Notes: generated from the sequence alone by a model not told the origin. Positions 42,575 through 54,816 are shown, counted from the first letter of the stretch. The stretch is 64,000 nt of DNA from Aporrectodea caliginosa (GCA_020284085.1 JACEVL010000971.1:62001-126000); one strand, 5' to 3'. Numbers and translations are program-made.

Positions 42575-42830
42575 ATGCGATTACGTCATCAAATCTTGTG
42601 TGGAAGTTGTGACTTCAAAAGCGTACGGGCTGTCGTGGACTTGCTCGGTCACGTTATACGCTCGAAAGAACCTTACGCTCTTTCAGCCTCCTCCCATCGA
42701 CCACTACGCTCATCAAACAGACTTGAGCTTCTAGTTCCTCATACTAGAACAGCTATGGCTCAGTCCCGGTCCTTTACCTCAATTGGTCCCTCTCTTTGGA
42801 ATGCGCTGTCTCCATAAACTCTGGCCATAC
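42575..42830 (+). mobile_element. LINE C-terminal fragment
   Basis: SSNRLELLVPHTRTAMAQSR followed by SFTSIGPSLWNALSP is the LINE C-terminal RSFxxxGPSLWNxLP block. It is cut off by a stop at about 42815 and has no tail. Confidence 0.75.
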
Positions 42831-43650
42831 TAACCAATGTTATTAGTTCTGATTCGTTCGATAGGTGGCGCCGTTTACGTATGCGCTGAGCATTATGCAA
42901 ATTCAAACTATGACACTGTATTCTTTGGCATGGATCTTAGAGCTAAAGAATCAATCCGTGATTGGAACGTTAAATATGGGATCTACAGATTAGTACATAA
43001 CCTATCGCCTTGAGAAAGACAACGTAACCTAACGCAGGCATCAATTTACGTAGCGCCAGAACAAGAAATCCCTGGCATTCCTTGCTGGACTATATTAAGA
43101 AAACAAAGTAATGTTGTGAAATGTTGTGTACCTTGTCACATTTAATCAGGGATCGTCTGGAACCGATGTTCCGGTTCTTTTTGGTATAGGAGGGGATCAC
43201 TGCATTTAATGGAAATTTAAACATTTTCAGGCCTACAATTACCCCTCCCCCCCCCCCATACCAATTGTTATCAGTCCGCCACTGGCACCCCAAATCTGAA
43301 AACCCAGGCGACGCCTTTATTTAGAAATATGCAGAGCTAAAATATGTAGATTGAAGAAACAGCCGATGTAAAAAGATCAAAGACTACAGTCTCGGTTTAC
43401 TATTTCCTTATATATATAAACATATATTCATATTCGCATATTCAACAAACATATGTCTCTGTATATATATTCTATATTCATACATAAAGCAAGATCAGGT
43501 CGCATTTTAGAAAGGAGACTCCCTTGCTACTTAAGGGTCAACTTTCATATACCATTTTTAGAAGCCTCATTTGTAAGTAGAACGGGCCTCCTACGTAGCT
43601 ATAACCATAGCACACGAAACGAAGAAATTGGCAATGGACATTCTAGACGT
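42831..43650. other. Gene-free stretch
   Basis: I see AT-rich sequence with one C-run (43244-43258) and nothing else supportable. Confidence 0.35.
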
Positions 43651-43684
43651 CTATGTATGCGTTAAAACCAAACACACGCGCGCG

Positions 43685-43687
<3 letters not shown>

Positions 43688-43735
<48 letters not shown>

Positions 43736-43748
43736 GCACACACACATG
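43688..43748 (+). repeat. (CA)n microsatellite
   Basis: This is an alternating CA tract of about 55 bp. Together with the (GT)n at 43871-43972 it forms an inverted pair with a ~120-bp loop. Confidence 0.95.
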
Positions 43749-43870
43749 ATATATGTATACAATTCAACCTATATAACTGACATTATATATATACAGATAT
43801 ACATACATGTTTACAAACAATGCATATATTCATGTATAAACGTAGACATATATAAAATATATGCGTGTGG

Positions 43871-43887
43871 TTGTGTGTGTGTGTGTG

Positions 43888-43966
<79 letters not shown>

Positions 43967-43972
43967 TGCGTG
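43871..43972 (+). repeat. (GT)n(GCGT)n microsatellite
   Basis: About 75 bp of GT is followed by GCGTGCGT repeats. Frames through it (VCVCV, HTHTH) are not genes. Confidence 0.95.
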
Positions 43973-44046
43973 CAGTCATTTAAAATCTGTTTGGGCATTT
44001 GGGGGCATTCCATCTAAGCCTCCTATTTGCACTTAGAAAGATATCC

Positions 44047-44830
44047 GTGGAACAATTGCCAAATAGTTGTATCCAATCGTACTCAGTATGTTCGCATCAA
44101 CTTCCTGATATCATCCATCGCTGCTGCGCTATTTGGTGTCCCACAGGGTCCTATCCCAGGGTACCCGCTGTTCACCCTCTACACTTCTGCATCATCAGCC
44201 AAAGTCTCTCGTCATGCCGGTCATGGCATACAAATCTACCTTTATGCTGACGATACCCCACGCTGTGAGCATCTTCGGCTAAATGAGATTGCAGATGCTG
44301 CGAAGAGACTTCGTGTCTGCACTGATGACATCATTCTACCGAGTCTGTTAATGTTACCCATGGACTAACACTAGCAAATCCGAACTCATCTGGTTTGACA
44401 GTTACCTTGGGCTCCCACAGCGCACTGACCCTTATAATTTTCAGTCTTTGCTGATTCCAAAGACTTCTCTCTACTCAACCTGGTCTTCTGACTTTCTCAA
44501 TCTGACTAACTTATTCCGTGAACAAGGACAACTCTCGGCAACCAGGGACGCCTTCCTTTTGCTGGCCCTAGACTCTGCAACTCTCTTCTGGTAAACGTTC
44601 GCTCTGCAAAGTCTCTTCTGGTCATCAGCTCTCAACTAAAACGTCATCTCTTCCTGGACTCATTGCCATTGTAGGCTGCTCCAGTGTCTCCTCGTACTTC
44701 CTTCTTAGCTTTAAAAGTTTAGACCGAACTCACTCTGGACTTTGGCTTGCAAACCGATTTTGCATATTAGCGACCAACGACTGACGCCTTGAAAATTATG
44801 ACATTGGCGCTATATAAAAGATTAGATTTT
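44047..44830 (+). pseudogene. CR1/L2-like LINE reverse-transcriptase remnant with 3' end
   Basis: The frame ending at 44368 reads FGVPQGPIPGYPLFTLYTSA, then HAGHGIQIYLYADDTPRC; YADD at 44243-44254 is the polymerase active site. It continues out of frame as SKSELIWFDSYLG (about 44365-44405). A gap follows, then GPRLCNSLL...LKRHLFLDSLP and a 3' UTR ending GGCGCTATATAAAAGATTAG at 44800-44825. The element is truncated, internally deleted and frameshifted. Confidence 0.85.
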
Positions 44831-45239
44831 AAAGGACTCAACAGTTTCGCTCTGTATAGGCTACTGTAGCATCAGCACTGAATACAAGAATAAACGGTCT
44901 TCCTCTAAAAAGACTCGACTACTGCAAATCAGTGGTTCTAAGAAAGGCTACACGTCTGCTGAACCACTTAAAACCCTTGTTATGTATATACTCTAATGTA
45001 ATTGAACATTTATATAGCGTCCCTTCACGGTTTTCTACTCAGAGGTGCCCTCTGCGCTAGCCTTTGTGAATTATGATGTTATATGTAATTACGAACGAAT
45101 ATTACATCAGTTAGCAAAACAATGCACAGTAAGCTGCAAGAGTCACCAGTGGCGGGCCCACGCACACACGTAGAACTAACCAACGGATTCCCGTCGACAG
45201 CTGAAGATGGCTTGGAGATGCTATGTTATGTTATGTTAC

Positions 45240-45830
45240 GTAACTCCATGGTATCCATGAATGCACACTACTTCCTCTAACCAGAATAATGCATCAGGCT
45301 GTGTCTTGGACTCTCTTACCAAGACCACATCACACCTGCTCTTCGTTCTCTACGCTGCTATCTTATACCTGAGCGTTTCCACTTCAGACTGGCACTCCTC
45401 GGGTACTTAGCGCCTGACCAGAACCATCCCTCCTTCTTATCTCCATGCATGGTTACACCCAAGCACTTGCAAATCATTTGCCATCCTACTTATCTTCCAT
45501 GGTTACACCTAGTAGCTCTGGTAAAGGTCCATCCTGTCTTCGATAAGCATCTGTTGGAATGTTGTTCCTGGAATGCGTCTTCTGGTCTTTTCCCGGCGTT
45601 CATTCACAGTTGCTGGTCCCTCCACCTGGAACTCTCTGCCACCTCGTGTTCGCAACTCTCCTACCGAGAGACTCCAAGCTGAAAACTTACCTCTTCCAGT
45701 CTACTTACGGCTCTTAATTATTTGCCCGGTTTCAGCGTGCACTTTTGAACTTTGTAAGGAGGGTTTATCAAACTACAGTTCTATTGCATATCGTACTGTG
45801 TAACTATAATTATGAAAATATAATTATACC
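45240..45830 (+). pseudogene. LINE C-terminal region with 3' UTR
   Basis: Frames in order give ALRSLRCYLIPERFHFRLAL, then YLAPDQNH, then RRSFTVAGPSTWNSLPPRVR ending ERLQAENL. The 3' UTR GTGCACTTTTGAACTTTGTAAGGAGG follows. This is a second LINE fragment of the same broad clade with several frame changes. It runs into a minus-strand copy of dispersed repeat A (45838-45940). Confidence 0.8.
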
Positions 45831-46080
45831 TCAAGTGTAACTCCGCCGCTGATCGTACTCTGGCAGTGCCAGTCCAAAGTCTGGATAAAGGAGGAGGGTT
45901 ACGCTAATGATCTTTGTTATTACACTGTCCTTAAACTGAAACTACTACTATACTATAGTCAAGCGTAATTCTACAAAGTGTAATAATATCTCTTGACACT
46001 TATTACGGTATTTGATTCCCTCTATGGGCAATGTCCAGCATTATAGAAGTCATATATTTATGCATTACATTTGCATTCGT

Positions 46081-46174
46081 ATTATTATTATTATTATTGT
46101 TATTGTTATTGTTATTGTTATTGTTATTGTTATTGTTATTGTTATTGTTATTGTTATTGTTATTGTTATTGTTA

Positions 46175-46242
<68 letters not shown>
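46081..46242 (+). repeat. (TTATTG)n(TTA)n microsatellite
   Basis: About fourteen TTATTG hexamers switch sharply to a pure TTA run at about 46180. All frames (poly-L, poly-I/V, poly-Y/C) are open but meaningless. Confidence 0.95.
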
Positions 46243-46246
<4 letters not shown>

Positions 46247-46689
46247 TCGTATGCATGGATATATACATTTAGATGTGTAGCCTACATTGTATATATATAT
46301 AGTCATTCAAATGTAGCATGACATGTATATATATAATATTATATTACGGTATATAGACTGTTGGCTATGTATATGTAACGTATGTAACGGTGAGGGACTC
46401 AGAGCAGCACTTAGCGACATCTGTTGGTCAGTCATTAAAACTGACATGGTTAATCTTATCGTCATAAACGATGTACGATCCAATGGAGTCCATCGTTCGA
46501 GCCCCATAACACTGGACAGGGTGGAATGATGGACAGACTGACCGCTGCTGAAACTTGCCTGGCCCCCAAGCACCCCCTGCCTCTCTTGCACCCTCACCCA
46601 TCCCTTTCTCCCTCCCTAGGGCCAGGGTGGATGGTGCTTGTCTTATCTGAGCGTTTACGAAGGCATTTTGGAAATAGCTGTACGATTTC

Positions 46690-46985
46690 ATTAACTCACT
46701 CTCGAGCTCATTCACTCACTCACGAAATTATTAACTCTCTCACTCAAGAACTCATTTATGAACTCATGAGCCACGAACTCGCCTACTCAACCATGAACTC
46801 TTCATGAACTCACTCATGAACTCACGCATGTACTTCACTCGTGAATGAACTAACTCACGTACTCACTCATGAACTCAATCATGAACTCACTCAAGAACTC
46901 ATGAACTCCTCATGAACTCAATCATGAACTCACTCAAGAACTCATGAACTCCTCATGAACTCAATCATGAACTCACTCATGAACC
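46690..46985 (+). repeat. Degenerate (GAACTCACTCAT) repeat
   Basis: Variants of CATGAACTCACTCATGAACTC and CATGAACTCAATCATGAAC run for about 300 bp. They end next to an eroded tRNA-like SINE head on the minus strand (46985-47035, complement TAGTGGTTAGTGTGCTTGAC). Confidence 0.85.
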
Positions 46986-47039
46986 CACGATCTCTCGGTT
47001 GACAGTCAAGCACACTAACCACTATAGACTATTGGGCTT

Positions 47040-48960
47040 TCTTGCTAATAAAGCAGTGATAGCCTACAAGCGAGGTTACGCCGAAAACGAGTTTTGTGTA
47101 GTTTACCTACTGCTCTCAACTACTTTTCATAAAAGTATTTAACTACTTTATACTACTTAAACAGTGCTTCAACTACCAGTTCATCACTAGAGTAGTTGAC
47201 TATAGTAACTGCCGACCAATTAGCCGTTTCTTTCGCTTGCAATAGGCAGTTGGCGTTATATCAATTATCGTATTAAAAAAACAGTTTAAAATGCACTTCT
47301 TACGTAACTCCGAGCATTAGTATTTTTACGCTGACAATATGTAACTGTTAGCATTTGCACTGACAGTTGACAGTGTGTGTAAAGCATCATAGAAGTAGCT
47401 TGCTACAGACGATGTTATATGAATCGTTGTAAGTACATTTACAATTGCAATTATAATTACTCATTCATTACATTGCGCTGGTAATTCGTTCGCTTGTTCT
47501 CTTAGTCTTTCTGATTGGCATCTTCGAGAGGCGCAATAGAAGCTGGCAATTAGGTTGTTATTGGAAACACTCAACGAAGTCATTTCTCCACTTATCCGCT
47601 CACTCATTCATTCATTTATTCAATTCATTTCTTTCACCCGATTACCTGCCCAGCTGCAGTCACCCCCCACGTTTCCTTCCCACATTTCCCCCACCCACCC
47701 ATAATACCCCTTTCCGTGATTCACCCCATCTCCGATTCTCCCATTCCGTCACCCATTGCCCTGTTCCCGTGGAGGCGAAACCGAAAACCGTGGAGAGAGG
47801 GAAAGGGGGTAGGTACCACGAACCGCAGCCCCCCATGGGGTAGCCCGCCGCTCCGGTCGTAAATCTTGGGGCAGCGTGAGAGAAGGGGGCGTAACGAAAC
47901 CCCGACCAGAAAAAAACTTTCCTCTTTGAAGCTACGTCAAGACATCCCTTGGAAGGCGCGGCCACTGTGGCCAAACCTTCTCATTCATCAATCTATTGCG
48001 CTATTGTGACGATGGGTGGAGAGTCGTCTCTGTTCTTTTCGTTCTGGGGAAACGGGGGAGGAGGAGGGGCAAGAGGATGTGATATTCTGGGGTATTTAAT
48101 AAGTAAGCCGATCGGCTTGGCAGGGCTCCGCGGCCCAAGTCTCCCTCTTGACCCGGCTTTTGATGAGTTAAGATTTATCGCCGACGGCTTCCTGCCGGGG
48201 CGGACCGTATCCAGGCCTATTGCATGTTGCCTGACCCTCCAATGGCGGGGTACACCTCACCCTTTAAATGCCACCACACATGACCGCCTTTAATCCGAGG
48301 AATTATCGGTCAGGTAAGGTGGCCGTCAAGCAGCCACAAGATGTCGTTAATAACACTGGGAACTACGATGACGTCATAGCAAGCACACGCGAATGGGTTG
48401 ATAAGTAGTCCAAGGGACTATAGTTCCGGTAACGCATTCAGAGGTATCCCTGTTGCCAAAATATATCAGAGCACTTGTGGTGATTCTGGAACAGTATTCT
48501 CACATTTAGACCCACATAAAAAACCTTTGCAAATCCCGTGGAGGTGCCCTTGTAGCGGTATGGCCGTGTTACGGCGCCATATAAATTGTCGTTATTATTA
48601 TTGTCACCGACACAACATGGCAATTATATTGCTCTATTATCGCCCATAAAATATTAATCATAACTTAGCCCAGATCCAATGCGCACATTTGCGGCCCGTC
48701 GATATTAATATTATCATTAGCACGCCTATAATTGGCAGTCTTTATTTATTTTTAATTCGTTTCAAAGTGCTTAGTCTCGTCTGGAAGGTTGTTCTTGTCG
48801 CCGGGCTTTGAAACAAGATCAAAAGAATTCGGTTGATGGGGTTTTAAGGATGTGGAGATGGCAAAACACTCCGGTTGAAAGCAATCGCCAGAGAATTACA
48901 GATGTAAAAATGTCTAGGACTTTGAATCGTTCAATGACTAAGAATCAGTCGATGACGCTA
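47040..48960. other. Unique intergenic island, no gene recognised
   Basis: 47640-48300 is GC-richer than its surroundings, with C-rich runs and moderately long frames on both strands (47660-47974 -, 47949-48293 +). None of these has a recognisable domain. It may be conserved regulatory DNA; nothing in the sequence proves that. Confidence 0.3.
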
Positions 48961-48964
48961 GGCA

Positions 48965-49080
48965 GTAGGGCTTGCTCAAGGCCCCTACACAGAAACCGTC
49001 TTAGGGGAGGAGGATCGAACCCGTAGGCTACTGTCCGCATTACAAACCGAGCGCTTTAATCTATCAGCTACCATGCCTCG
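48965..49080 (-). mobile_element. tRNA-derived SINE fragment, third family
   Basis: On the minus strand it begins GGCATGGTAGCTGATAGATT with an AAAGCGCTCGGTTTGTAATG stretch, then GGTTCGATCC (B box), and ends in CCTTGAGCAAGCCC. No full cloverleaf is formed. The head differs from the other two SINE families here. Confidence 0.6.
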
Positions 49081-49224
49081 TTTTCTCTGAATCGAATATA
49101 AACTATAAAATAAATCATAGTTTATTAAATTCTGATGTAAAGTAATGTAAACAAAATGATGACGGCAGAACAAGCCTTTTACCGAACACGAGCCCAGCTC
49201 CTGGACTTGAGACATAACCGAAAC

Positions 49225-49577
49225 GAAAATTGCAGGGATTTCGAGATAACAGAAAATTTATAAGAAACGATGATAGCAGACAATCATTAGGTATCCAAAC
49301 AGCTCTGCCGGACAAAGTCGTTCAACGAAGACTCCGATGGTTTGGAAATGTAAACAGAATGTCAGTTGACAGAATCCGACACAATGCACTACATGCAAGA
49401 TTCGAAGGAAAAGGGGAAAAGGCAGACCAACATTCCAACACTACGATGGTTAGACAACAGAAATGAGGACATACCTGGACTAACATTGAGAGGGGTACTG
49501 GATAAAATAAATGACCCCGGGAAAATGGAGGTAATTTTGTCTGTATCCTTCGCAGCCAAATGGCTGGCGTCATGAAC
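49225..49577 (+). pseudogene. LINE C-terminal remnant, frameshifted, with repeat-seeding tail
   Basis: DKVVQRRLRWFGNVNRMSVD then HNALHARFEGKG in one frame, and TLRWLDNRNEDIPGLTLRGV in the next, show the (K)RRLRWxGHVxRM...LRWxDNxxED C-terminal block of a LINE polyprotein. A frameshift falls near 49415-49440. The end CGCAGCCAAATGGCTGGCGTCATGAACTGATGATGATG is the shared 3' UTR and runs straight into the (GGT)n tract. Confidence 0.8.
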
Positions 49578-49583
49578 TGATGA

Positions 49584-49617
<34 letters not shown>

Positions 49618-49832
49618 GGTGGTGGTGGTGATGATGATGATGGTGGTGGTGGTGGTGGTGGTGGTTGTGATGGTGGTGGTGATGGTGGTGGTGGTGGTGG
49701 TGATGGTGGTGGTGGTGGTGGTGGTGGTGGTGGTGGTGGTGGTGGTGGTGGTGGTGGTGGTGGTGGTGGTGGTGGTGGTGGTGGTGGTGGTGGTGGTGGT
49801 GGTGGTGGTGGTGGTGGTGGTGGTGGTGGTAA
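49578..49832 (+). repeat. (GAT)n(GGT)n microsatellite
   Basis: About 250 bp of GATGAT and GGTGGT triplets give poly-V/M on the plus strand and poly-His/Thr on the minus. The G-rich strand can form G-quadruplexes. It is an expansion of the LINE's GATGATGATG 3' end. Confidence 0.95.
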
Positions 49833-50059
49833 TGACGATGACGATGATGAGTCTCTTCAACCAACCGAGAGGCGACTTCAATTGCTCAGCCTCGGCATAT
49901 GGTTTCTTTGGTTCCCTGGTCTGGTTTCTATTGTCCACTTTCTCTTCAAACAGTCGTCGACTGATGCATCATCACAAAGGCGCTATAAAAAGCATCAGAT
50001 AGGATTAGATTAGATTAGATAGGAGTAGATTATGCAGGATTAGACAAGAGGATGGTGAT

Positions 50060-50242
50060 TATTTCGCACCCTCTTAGTCATCTCGTCTCCTATGGCCTGC
50101 ATTCATTTCCAGCTCCTCTCACCAGTTGGCGCCAGTCCAACCGACCTCTGATGATATATCTTCCTGTCTGGCACTAGGGTCTCGAACCCGCGACCTTTGC
50201 ACTGGCAATTTAGCAGGCTAATCACTTGGCCACCGCACGGAA
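50060..50242 (-). mobile_element. tRNA-derived SINE
   Basis: On the minus strand CGTGCGGTGGCCAAGTGATT is followed by AGCCTGCTAAATTGCC and GGTTCGAGACC, a well-kept tRNA-like head with A and B boxes. A body then ends near ATGACTAAGAGGG. The clover is incomplete, so it is not a tRNA gene. Confidence 0.65.
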
Positions 50243-50604
50243 CGGCGATCCATGCATTAAGAATCAAAGACGATGAATGCAGAGTCGACCTTTTCTCTCC
50301 TACATTTCTTTATTCATGTCGACCGCCGTAAATAGGAATTCTGACCGCCATTAAAAGACCTACATTAGGCGAGGCTCTTTACATAGCACAGGGATCGGGT
50401 TTCTACTCTCGTAATCCGATCCCATAGGCCACCCCTACAACACCGACCAAACACCCTTACCAGTTCGTATACGTACGCACACAGGCCTAACCAGACACAC
50501 TTACACATAATGCACACAGTGCCACACACACAAATGCACATCACAACCACTGGCATCATAGCCGCTACAACTGTAGATTTGCATAACTAAATCTCTAATA
50601 GATT

Positions 50605-50930
50605 CTTCCATAACTCCGCCGCTGCTCGTACTCTTGCAGTGCCAGTATTGTATTGTATTGTATTGTATCTAAGCATTTATATAGCGCCTCTCTCAGAATA
50701 ACTATTCAGAAGCGCTCTCAGCACAAAACCCGGGGGAAAAAACGTCTTTAAAGATCGAGAGACCAAAGAGGAAAAACTAGTCATTAGTTTAGCCCTTAAT
50801 GAGGGGGGAAGGTCATTCCAAGTAGAGGGACCAACCACAACAAATGCCAGTACCAAGCATGTATGAAGGAGGAGGGCGACGCTGATAATCTATGTTATCA
50901 CATAGTGTCGTTAAGCTGAAATGACTGATA
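50605..50930 (-). repeat. Dispersed repeat A interrupted by a LINE insertion
   Basis: The two halves (50605-50647 and 50845-50930) rejoin into the module seen intact at 45838-45940. TGCCAGTA is duplicated at 50640-50647 and 50845-50852 around the insertion, which dates the LINE as younger. Confidence 0.75.
50648..50844 (-). mobile_element. 5'-truncated LINE insertion with (TACAA)n tail
   Basis: On the minus strand it starts in VVVGPSTWNDLPP, the LINE C-terminus, and ends GGCGCTATATAAATGCTTAG then TACAATACAATACAATACAA. The 8-bp target duplication TGCCAGTA flanks it. Relatives lie at 12210 and 62250. Confidence 0.85.
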
Positions 50931-51067
50931 GAATCCTCTATCTCCTCCTAAACAACCACCTCCACCACCATTACTAACAATAACAATAGCAACAACACTT
51001 TCACCACCTTTATCAGCGCCACAACTTACGTTACGAACTCTATCACCAGTTCTATCAATAGTATCAC

Positions 51068-52020
51068 CAGACTTGTATACGAGACATAAAACTCGAGACC
51101 GAGACCGAGACAGTGGGGTTCGAGACCGAGACCGAGACCGAGACCGAGACAGTAAGGTTCGAGACCGAGACCGAGACGAGACACCAGGTCCGAGACAGTT
51201 CGAGACAGTTCAAAACGAGTGAAATGTACATTGGACCCAAGTCCCGAAACACTTTTCCTCAACTTTTGATGTCTAATACAAGGGTCAAGTCACTGAAATC
51301 AGCCGATCACCTGAATTGTATAAACCATAAAGAAATTAAATATTTCAGCCATTCTGAAATCTTCTAAATGATTCTAAAATTTAAACCAACAAAATTCCAT
51401 ATAGGCCCTAGGCTTATTAGCGATTTAGCGACATAAGTCACATCACTCACCTTGAGAAACTAGATGTTGTTCCCAGCGTTTCGCTTATGTTGGCTTTACA
51501 CAAACGACGAACGGCATGCCATTTATTTTGGTTTTCATTGATTTCAAACTGCGTGAATGCAAATTTCACGATTTCAGGTTCTTTATGAGACATTTCAAGA
51601 TATTTGGAAATTTTGGACTGAAAGTGCAAACTTAAGACTGCTTTTTTCAATACTCTTAAATCTTAATACCAGAAACACCAGTTTTTTAAACTTCCTGTCT
51701 TTTTGGAACTTCCGATTAACTAGTTATCCATTCGGCACCAGACAATTTTACAGTGCAATACTGTACTAAGTTCCGGACAAAATACAGTTTGTACGAGAAG
51801 TTTGGAGACCGCTTCTACAAGAGAACAAGACTTTCGCTTCGAGACAGTTTCCAAAAAGACAAGACTTTCGTTTCGAGACAGTTTCCAAAAAATCGAGAAA
51901 TGATCTCGAGACCGAGACCGAGACAGTGGGGTCCGAGACCGAGACTGAGACTGAGACATCGAAAAACCTGTCTCGAGACGTCTCGAGACCGAGACAGTGT
52001 CTCGAGACAATACAACTCTG
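51068..52020. mobile_element. 953-bp hAT-type element with GAGACC repeats
   Basis: The termini CAGACTTGTAT and (reverse complement of right end) CAGAGTTGTAT are inverted, and an exact 8-bp duplication AGTATCAC lies at 51060-51067 and 52021-52028. Both subterminal regions hold arrays of GAGACCGAGACAGTGGGGT and CTCGAGAC palindromes (51090-51215, 51815-52005). The centre is unique AT-rich DNA. No transposase is present. Confidence 0.87.
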
Positions 52021-52029
52021 AGTATCACC

Positions 52030-52330
52030 ACCATCACCATGCACTATTACCACCTCCACAACTTGTATCAGGAACTATACAGCGAGTTCTATCAATTCTA
52101 TCACCACCGCCACTATAACTACCGACACATCTTGTACCAGGAAACCTACCACCAGTCATTCCAATTCCACCACTGCCACCTCCATTTACATCACTATCAC
52201 CATCACCCATACCACCACTTCCACTAAAACCACTTTCACCACGAACCATGCCTCAAATTCCATCACAATCACCAGCACCATTACCGCTACCACCACGACC
52301 ACCACCTCCACTACCACCACACACATTCTC
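52030..52330. repeat. Degenerate CCACCA/ATCACC triplet-rich DNA
   Basis: This is low-complexity CAC/ACC/ATC-rich sequence on both sides of the 51068 element (also 50945-51060), which shows that the hAT element inserted into it. There is no gene. Confidence 0.6.
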
Positions 52331-52524
52331 TAGAGCTTTGTGAACATGAGTAGGCAGCAACAGCAGTAGCTAAGCAGCGAAGGACATTTGCCCTGTCAAT
52401 GATTTAATAGAGTATGCATTGACCCGGGGTTGTGGGAAAGTACATAGCTAAATCGGATAATGGCCTGGTAAAATATTCATCGATGGACGATGGGTGGATA
52501 GATAGATGAGTTGATGGGAGAGTG

Positions 52525-52800
52525 GATGAATCACTGGATGGATGGATGGATGGATGGATGGATGAATGGATGGATGGATGGATGGATGGATGGATGGATG
52601 GATGGATGGATGGATGGATGGATGGATGGATGGATGGATGGATGGATGGATGGATGAATGAATGGATGGATGGATGGATGGATGGATGGATTGATGGATG
52701 GATGGATGGATGGATGGATGGATTATGGATGGATGGATTGATTGATGGATGAATTGATGGATGAATTGATGGATGGATGGATGCATGGATGCACGGATGG
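52525..52800 (+). repeat. (GGAT)n microsatellite
   Basis: About 270 bp of GGAT tetramers carry sparse GAAT/ATTG variants. Poly-WMDG and HPSI frames are artefacts. Confidence 0.95.
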
Positions 52801-52939
52801 ATTTACTTCTGTTGGGAAGAACAGAGGAAGGGAGGAAGGAGAGAAAGAAGGGTAAAGGATTTATACGGAGGAAGTTTGAATATTATGGATGAATAAAAGG
52901 ATGGGTTTTTAAGAGCAGGCAGAGACACTCAAATAATTT

Positions 52940-53290
52940 ATACAAGGAGTAGACAAAGGACAAACAGAGACATACAGACAGTCAGACGCGGACAGAAACA
53001 TACAGACAGACAGAGACATACAGACAGAGACAGTCAGACAGAGAGACAGAGACATACAGACAGACAGAGACTTACAGACAGACAGACAGAGACATACTGA
53101 GTAGTAACCTTGAAGGGGCGCTATATAAAACTTCGTAATGAATGAATGAATGAACATACATAGACATAACGACAGTCACATACAGACACATTAAAGACAG
53201 AGACATACAGACAGAGACAGACAGTCAAACAGAGAGACAGAAAGAGACAGACAGACAGACAGAGACCACAGAGACAGAGATGGCGAGTGA
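52940..53290 (+). repeat. (CAGA)n / ACATACAGACAGAGA repeats with LINE tail
   Basis: CAGACAGA-type repeat is interrupted at 53098-53160 by a LINE 3' tail (GTAGTAACCTTGAAGGGGCGCTATATAAAACTTCG, then (AATG)n). Confidence 0.85.
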
Positions 53291-53697
53291 CCTTTGTAGG
53301 TCGTAATCTTTGCCCCTTCGATGCATCGTGCATTCGTTTGAAGAGAGGCGGTGGCGCCGTTCAAGCCGTTAGATCCATCCTCTGCCTCTGTATCTGAGAA
53401 AACAGCCTCAGCATCTTTCCTTCCGTCTCAACATCCTCTGCTCCTCTCTCTTTGTTATCGTCTGTCTCGATGTCACTGCTCGTCTCCTTCCGTCTGTCTC
53501 CATGCCTCTCTGCCTCGCTCTACGTCCTTCTCCGGGTGTCTGCCTGTCTGTCCATCTGGCTGTGCTGGTGCGTGTCTTTCAACTGCTCTCTTCCTTTGTC
53601 TAACTGACTGCTGCAGTCTGACACAGACAGAGGTCGCCTTCCATGTGGCCGGAAGCACGTGCACACACATCCAGTAGATCTAAAAACACAAACTGAC

Positions 53698-54120
53698 CGA
53701 TATATATATTCAAATATATATATACATACATACATATATATACATATATATATTTATGTATTTATGTATATATGTATATATGTTTATATATATAGTTATA
53801 CACACATTATATATATACATACATACATATATTTATGTATTTATGTATATATGTATATATATGTTTATACCACTGATTGATTACTTATCTATTGCATATA
53901 TATACATGCACATATTTTTATATAAGTGTTTTATATATACATACATTTTTATGTATTTATATATATGCCATAGACAAGTGATAAATCAATGGGCATGGAT
54001 GCATTTCTGTGTATTATTTACACATGTGATATATGGGCCTATATATATATATGTGGACATTATACATAACATGTATATATATATAGTGATATATATGTAG
54101 TGATAAATATATGTGCATAT
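53698..54120. repeat. AT-rich (TATA/CATA)n tract
   Basis: This is alternating TATATACATACATATAT sequence with short unique patches; frames such as YIYIHTYIY are artefacts. Confidence 0.9.
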
Positions 54121-54735
54121 AATATGAATAATAGTATGCACACGTATAGGGTTATAAAGGCCTCGTGCAAGGGAAGTAGTTCTGCGAAGGAATTGAAAAC
54201 CCTAACAGCAGATGTGCATGTTGAAGAGAAGGCGGAAAAAAGATGTAACTGGTAAATTAATGGAAGACAGATGAGAAGTAGTCCACTGTCATCACTCCTT
54301 TGAAGTTGCTGAGACTGGCAGGGCATCCAGTTGACACTTGGCCCATCGTCTGGGAAGAAGCAACTCATTCTCAGACTATAGGTCTCACTCATTCAGACGA
54401 AGAGAGATCTTTCGGCTGAGGCGCGCTGACGATAATGGTCATCGCGTAGTCTACACTAGGAATCTCTGGTTTAGTGTCACAGGGTTGCATTGATGATATG
54501 CGTGGTTGAAGTTTAAGAAACAATATGACTGAGTGAGTGAATGAGTGAGTGAGTGAGTGTGAATGAGTAGGTGAGTGAGCCAGTGAGTGATTAATCCACC
54601 ACATGTTCAAGTGACTGAACGAGTTAGAGAATAATATTCAGTGACGAAGTAAGAAGATGGGAATAAAGTGCAAAACTATATGAGTAAGTAGCTGCTGTTT
54701 ATACTTTGTATACATATGCGCACACATGCATATAT
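54121..54735. other. Gene-free stretch
   Basis: 54525-54600 is (GAGT)n-like. The remainder has no recognisable exon, RNA or transposon end. Confidence 0.35.
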
Positions 54736-54740
54736 AATGT

Positions 54741-54816
<76 letters not shown>

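Noticed and set aside
49322..50002. Poly-His, poly-Thr and poly-Val frames
   Set aside because: They translate the (GGT)n microsatellite seeded by a LINE tail.
50170..50242. Possible genuine tRNA genes (also at 8750-8811, 18523-18583, 49013-49080)
   Set aside because: A and B boxes are present but acceptor stems do not pair and SINE bodies with repeat tails follow, so they are SINE heads.
53351..53677. 108-codon plus frame starting MAPFKPLDPSSASVSEK
   Set aside because: The frame is pyrimidine-rich with no recognisable domain, and no splice or homology support was found.
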